64,000 nucleotides of DNA from Cutibacterium acnes (GTDB lineage Bacteria; Actinomycetota; Actinomycetes; Propionibacteriales; Propionibacteriaceae), in NCBI RefSeq assembly GCF_003030305.1, contig NZ_CP023676.1, positions 496,001-560,000 on the forward strand, in the 5' to 3' direction. Of the stretch, positions 60,669-64,000 are shown piece by piece. Position 1 is the first letter of the stretch; every line of letters starts with the position of its first letter. Made by a program: the position numbers and the translations under genes. The notes under the pieces were generated by a model, which saw only the letters and a program-made list of their open reading frames with translations, did no database searches and was not told the DNA's origin.

Positions 60669-61169
60669 GTGGATGAGATCAGGGCACGCGTCATCACTGT
60701 CTCAGATCGTTGTGCCGCTGGCGCGGCCCTGGACCGGTCTGGGCCCTTGGCTGCTTCATTGCTTGCTGAGCTGGGATGCAGCTGGCTCAAGGTCGATCCG
60801 GTGACTGTCGTACCTGACGGGATCGACTCGGTGGGCGGCGCTTTGAGGGATGCACTAGAGAATGGATGCCGGCTTGTCGTCACTACCGGTGGAACGGGGA
60901 TCTCGCCGCGTGACCTTACCCCGGAAGCCACCGAGCCGTTGTTAGTGGCCCGTCTAGATGGGCTGGCCGAGCAGGTCCGAGCCCTCGGTGCGCATGGCTC
61001 CGCCCTGGCAGGACTATCGCGTGGTCTCGTAGGTGTGACCTCACGGGGTGACCAAGCGGCTCTCATCATCAATGCGCCCGGCTCCACTGGCGGAGTGCGC
61101 GACACCCTCACTGTGATCGGGCCGATGCTCGAACACATCTTCAGGCAGCTTGCCGGAGGAGGTCACTGA
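60669..61169 (+). CDS. MogA/MoaB-type molybdopterin adenylyltransferase
   Basis: A 166-residue protein that adenylates molybdopterin before MoeA inserts metal. Family signatures are ARVITVSDRCAAGAALDRSGP, VVTTGGTGISPRDLTPEAT, GLSRGLVGVTSRGDQAALIINAPGS-type LSRGLVGVT and LIINAPGSTGGVRDTL. The GTG at 60669 is the only sensible start but lacks a good ribosome site. A short hairpin follows at 61210-61225 (GTGCGG/CCGCAC). Confidence 0.9.
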   Translation: MDEIRARVITVSDRCAAGAALDRSGPLAASLLAELGCSWLKVDPVTVVPDGIDSVGGALRDALENGCRLVVTTGGTGISPRDLTPEATEPLLVARLDGLAEQVRALGAHGSALAGLSRGLVGVTSRGDQAALIINAPGSTGGVRDTLTVIGPMLEHIFRQLAGGGH

Positions 61170-61338
61170 CGTTCATGACTAGCGAGTTAGCACACACTGC
61201 ATTTACTGAGTGCGGCGGACCGCACGTGCAGGCGTCCCTTCGGTTCGCTGGATCGTAGGGTGTTTTTAAACGTGGGTGTTGTGACGACCAACAGGTGGTC
61301 AGCAGCCTATGACAACCCTGAGAAGCGAGGAGGTAGCC

Positions 61339-61614
61339 ATGTCGCATCATGACGACAACCCTGAGAAGATGGCCCGGATGCGTGATTGGTTGGAGATCGC
61401 CGCAAGAGAGGTGGACGTCGATCCATCCGTTCTGACCGATGTTGAGCAGCCTTTGCTTGACATGGTCTCAGTTATCTCGCACGGACCGTCCCGTCCGGGA
61501 GCCCCGCTGACGGCATTCCTGGTCGGTATTGCCACGGCACAGGGTGGCGATACCCTGCAGTTGGTAAAGAAATTGATGCAGGCCGCCGAGCAGCGGGGCC
61601 AAACACGGGACTAA
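61339..61614 (+). CDS. DUF6457 family protein
   Basis: A 91-residue protein starting at ATG 61339 after GAGGAGG. Segments RMRDWLEIAAREVDVDPSVL and PGAPLTAFLVGIATAQGG match DUF6457, found in actinobacteria with MobA and other Mo-cofactor genes, sometimes fused to MobA as I recall. Function is unknown. A role in cofactor attachment or delivery is inferred from context only. Confidence 0.75.
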   Translation: MSHHDDNPEKMARMRDWLEIAAREVDVDPSVLTDVEQPLLDMVSVISHGPSRPGAPLTAFLVGIATAQGGDTLQLVKKLMQAAEQRGQTRD

Positions 61615-61677
61615 ACCTTCATGGGGAAGCGGAGCTGCTTGCAATCATTTGTAGCAGTGGCCTTAGTTGATTGGCGT

Positions 61678-62688
61678 TCATATGCCGATTCGCACCAGAC
61701 TCCAGTAGTGCAGCGCTCGTCCGACGATCTCGCCCGCGAAAGTAATAATCAGCGTGGTGATAAGTAACCAGCCAAGGCTATGAGGGTGCTCGCGCGGTGT
61801 GTGTAAAGCTCCGCGGTAGACGAAACTTCCGAGCATGAGCGCGATGGCACCAAGCAGAATGAGTCGGGTAGCGTAGATACCTCCGGAGAACGTGTTACTG
61901 GCCTGGTGGGCGACAGGCCCGCCGGAGGCCAGCTGGGATGTGTAGAGCGGATAACCCACCATGAGGGCAACCGAGACCACGGCGGCGCCGATGGAGCACC
62001 ATTTGGTTACCGTCAACGACAGGTCCCATTCCTGATCATCGGTTGGAGCGTTGATGGCACGGATCTCCTCGGTGACGTGCCGGGACCACCAGCCCGTGGT
62101 TTTCGGATGCTTTTCCCTGGCTGAGGGGACAGCTGTTTCGTGACGATGACGCACCATCGCGGTGATCATGAGTGCACAGGCCACTGAGAGAGTTCCCAAG
62201 ATGATGGTCGTCGCTGTAAAGGAGAAAGGCACCCACCAGCTGTGCCAAGCCGGGACCGTCACCAAGGAGTAATAGATCATCGACTCGCACACCAACAGTC
62301 CGATGCCAACGATAGCGGTGACAACCGCGAGAACCCGCTGAATAGCGAAAGCAGGTCGCTTAAACCAACTCAGCATGGCAAAGACAAAGCCAAGTAGGGC
62401 GAAGCCGGAGCCAAACATGATTTCACGCGATAGCCAGGAAGTCTGCGGGTGACGCAAGACGTTGAGGGTATGAGCCGGGTAACCCATATGAAACATGGAG
62501 ACGAAGAGGCCGAATACCATGGCCGGGCCGATGGCATAGAGCACTGGGCGACTGGTCCGTTCCACGACGCTGTTTTCGCGTCCCCTGATGGCTGCCCCCA
62601 CGTGGGCGGTCCCAAGGACCAAAAAGGCACCAACGCACATCTGTGTGACGACGGTGAACAGGATCATCGGAACGTCGTGGGTGTTCAT
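61678..62688 (-). CDS. dmsC: DmsC-type membrane anchor subunit
   Basis: A 336-residue integral membrane protein with eight predicted helices (for example PVLYAIGPAMVFGLFVSMF, VLAVVTAIVGIGLLVCESM, RLILLGAIALMLGSFVYRG, LGWLLITTLIITFAGEIVG). It matches DmsC, which oxidises menaquinol for the DMSO reductase complex. Its start overlaps the dmsB stop by one base. Confidence 0.88.
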   Translation of the reverse strand: MNTHDVPMILFTVVTQMCVGAFLVLGTAHVGAAIRGRENSVVERTSRPVLYAIGPAMVFGLFVSMFHMGYPAHTLNVLRHPQTSWLSREIMFGSGFALLGFVFAMLSWFKRPAFAIQRVLAVVTAIVGIGLLVCESMIYYSLVTVPAWHSWWVPFSFTATTIILGTLSVACALMITAMVRHRHETAVPSAREKHPKTTGWWSRHVTEEIRAINAPTDDQEWDLSLTVTKWCSIGAAVVSVALMVGYPLYTSQLASGGPVAHQASNTFSGGIYATRLILLGAIALMLGSFVYRGALHTPREHPHSLGWLLITTLIITFAGEIVGRALHYWSLVRIGI

Positions 62689-63329
62689 CAGATCTCCTTG
62701 GTATTAGCGATCTCGCCGGTGCCCTCGTCCCACCTCTGGGCGTCACGATGCGCAGTGATCACTAGGTGCGGTTTGGTTACCGAAGGATCAGGCAGTGGAG
62801 CGATGGCGTCCTCATTGCCGTATGTGCTGCGCAGCTCATCGATAGGTCCCCAATCCAGAGCTCGCGACGGGCAAGCGGCTACACAGGCTGGCTCTTTACC
62901 CTTACTGCGATAGTCGTAGCACAGATCGCATTTGCTCATTCGGCCAGTGTCCTTGCGGTACTGCGGTGCGCTATACGGGCACGCCCACTCACAGTATCGA
63001 CATCCCACGCACTTGTCTTGGTCGACGTAGACGGTGCCGTCATCGCGGCGGGACATTGCCGTGGTAGGGCAGACTTTCATGCAGATCGGGTCCTCGCAGT
63101 GGTTGCATGAGACTGACGTGTAGTAGGTGAAGACTGAGGGGTTGAAAGTGTCCCCCGAGATCTGCCAAGTTCCTCCGCTGTACTCGACGACTCGGCGCCA
63201 CCGCACCCCCGTGGGCAGGTCGTGTTTGTCGATGCAGGCGATTTGGCAGGCTTTGCACCCGGTGCACAGTGTCTGGTCAAAGAAGAAGCCGTACTTGGCT
63301 CCTTTTGCCGTATAGTTCTTCTCTCCCAT
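62688..63329 (-). CDS. dmsB: DmsB-type iron-sulfur subunit
   Basis: A 213-residue protein with four ferredoxin-type clusters: CTGCKACQIAC, CNHCEDPICMKVCP, CVGCRYCEWACP and CDLCYDY with CVAACP. It carries electrons from the DmsC anchor to the DmsA catalytic subunit. It starts with ATG 63329 behind AAGGAG. A 166-base gap separates it from dmsA, with no gene in it. Confidence 0.93.
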   Translation of the reverse strand: MGEKNYTAKGAKYGFFFDQTLCTGCKACQIACIDKHDLPTGVRWRRVVEYSGGTWQISGDTFNPSVFTYYTSVSCNHCEDPICMKVCPTTAMSRRDDGTVYVDQDKCVGCRYCEWACPYSAPQYRKDTGRMSKCDLCYDYRSKGKEPACVAACPSRALDWGPIDELRSTYGNEDAIAPLPDPSVTKPHLVITAHRDAQRWDEGTGEIANTKEI

Positions 63330-63495
63330 CCTCTGACTCCTTAGATTTTCCGGATGTTCATCAGGTCGGTGTAAACCCGATTTGCGATTTTGCCTATGGT
63401 TGCCGATGCTAGTTCGTCATATGCTGATGTATTCTTCTGCCTCAATGTTGGCGCGTTTATGCGCGGTTGACTGGTTTCCCGTGGGGGCGGGGTAT

Positions 63496-64000
63496 TCATG
63501 CTTTCTCCACATTGGCGATCGTTGTGTGCACCGCATTACCCTTCGCTAGCGGCGAGGGGTGCAGCGAGGTGAGAGTATTCATGGCTCCATTGATGTCGAC
63601 CGGTTGCTTGGGATTGGCCTTGCTTGGCGGGGCGACCTTTGTGTTGCTCAAGGGGCGGTACCAAGCGCCCTGCGGCACTGAGAGAACGCCGGGTGCAATA
63701 CGATCGGTGACACGGGCCGGTAGCCGGATGGTACCGCGATCGTTGTAAACAAAGACTTGATCGCCATTGGTGATACCTTTAGCTCGGGCATCTCGAGTGT
63801 TGATCCAGACAGTCTGGGGATGAGCGTCCAGTAGCCAGTCAACATTGCCATAGCTGGAGTGGGTTCGTCCTTTGAAATGGTGTCCTATCACCTGGAACGG
63901 ATATTTCTTGGAGGCTTTGGCCTCCTCGGGGCCTTCCCAGGTGACGACGTATTCCGGCAGTGCAGTGAGTTTGTCACCAGCCAGCTTCTTGCGGAAGGTG
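63496..64000 (-). CDS. dmsA: DMSO-reductase-family molybdoenzyme, C-terminal part (runs off right edge)
   Basis: About 168 residues of the C terminus are visible, entering from the right edge and ending with TGA at 63496-63498. The MGD-binding C-terminal domain shows FQVIGHHFKGRTHSSYGNVDWL, TVWINTRDARAKGITNGDQVFVYN-type elements (INTRDARAKGI, GDQVFVYNDRG) and GVLSVPQGAWY. These fit DmsA/BisC-type reductases of S- or N-oxides. The substrate cannot be decided from this part. Confidence 0.88.
   Translation of the reverse strand, partial: TFRKKLAGDKLTALPEYVVTWEGPEEAKASKKYPFQVIGHHFKGRTHSSYGNVDWLLDAHPQTVWINTRDARAKGITNGDQVFVYNDRGTIRLPARVTDRIAPGVLSVPQGAWYRPLSNTKVAPPSKANPKQPVDINGAMNTLTSLHPSPLAKGNAVHTTIANVEKA

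Noticed and set aside
1-64000. CRISPR arrays, rRNA genes, insertion sequences and prophage
   Set aside because: No regularly spaced repeats, rRNA signatures, transposase or phage genes were recognised on either strand.

Overview
The window reads as an actinobacterial chromosome of moderately high GC. It is most likely Cutibacterium acnes or a close propionibacterial relative. Pointers are the actinobacterial marker genes (DUF3027, DUF2530, the XPB helicase and its Helicase_C_3 partner, DtxR, the Glp/SepX divisome pair), many GTG starts, and inositol catabolism lying near a nitrate reductase and DMSO-reductase-type respiratory block. This placement comes from gene content and recall, not from a database search.

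Region 1 (1-14651), inositol and related sugar catabolism. The window opens in the tail of iolB, followed by iolD, a small membrane gene on the minus strand and mmsA/iolA, which carries a one-base frameshift near its 3' end. A LacI-family regulator comes next, and a 20-bp perfect palindrome lies just downstream of it. Then comes a run of five genes: Gfo/Idh/MocA dehydrogenase, TIM-barrel isomerase, TIM-barrel isomerase, Gfo/Idh/MocA dehydrogenase and MFS sugar transporter. This layout matches the oxidation, elimination, hydration and reduction scheme known for levoglucosan breakdown and is the most interesting candidate system here. The region closes with a decayed zinc alcohol dehydrogenase, an IolE-like isomerase and iolG, the last two divergent. 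A 14-bp motif (TTTGACAGGACAAA type) recurs at four promoters.

Region 2 (14674-42842), housekeeping core. It holds a CPBP protease, CutC, a beta-lactamase-fold protein, XPB helicase plus partner, nagB, a cold-shock protein with DUF3027, DUF2530 with a purine permease, serC, nagA, dtxR, thioredoxin and a second copy of the MFS sugar transporter. It continues with tRNA-Arg(CCU), UTP-glucose-1-phosphate uridylyltransferase, mscL, a SAF-domain protein, an FmdB zinc ribbon, 5-formyl-THF cyclo-ligase, the glp-rimJ-sepX/glpR cell-division cluster and tRNA-Ala(CGC).

Region 3 (43293-64000), anaerobic molybdenum respiration. On the minus strand run moaA-moaD-moaE-moeA-moaC-torD. Divergent from it are a TOBE-domain regulator, modA and a fused modBC. 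Next come narK-narGHJI with a trailing HTH regulator (minus strand), then mobA, mog/moaB and a DUF6457 gene (plus strand). Last is a DmsABC-type reductase whose catalytic subunit runs off the right edge. Together these genes import molybdate, build the cofactor, mature the enzymes and respire nitrate and an S- or N-oxide-type acceptor.
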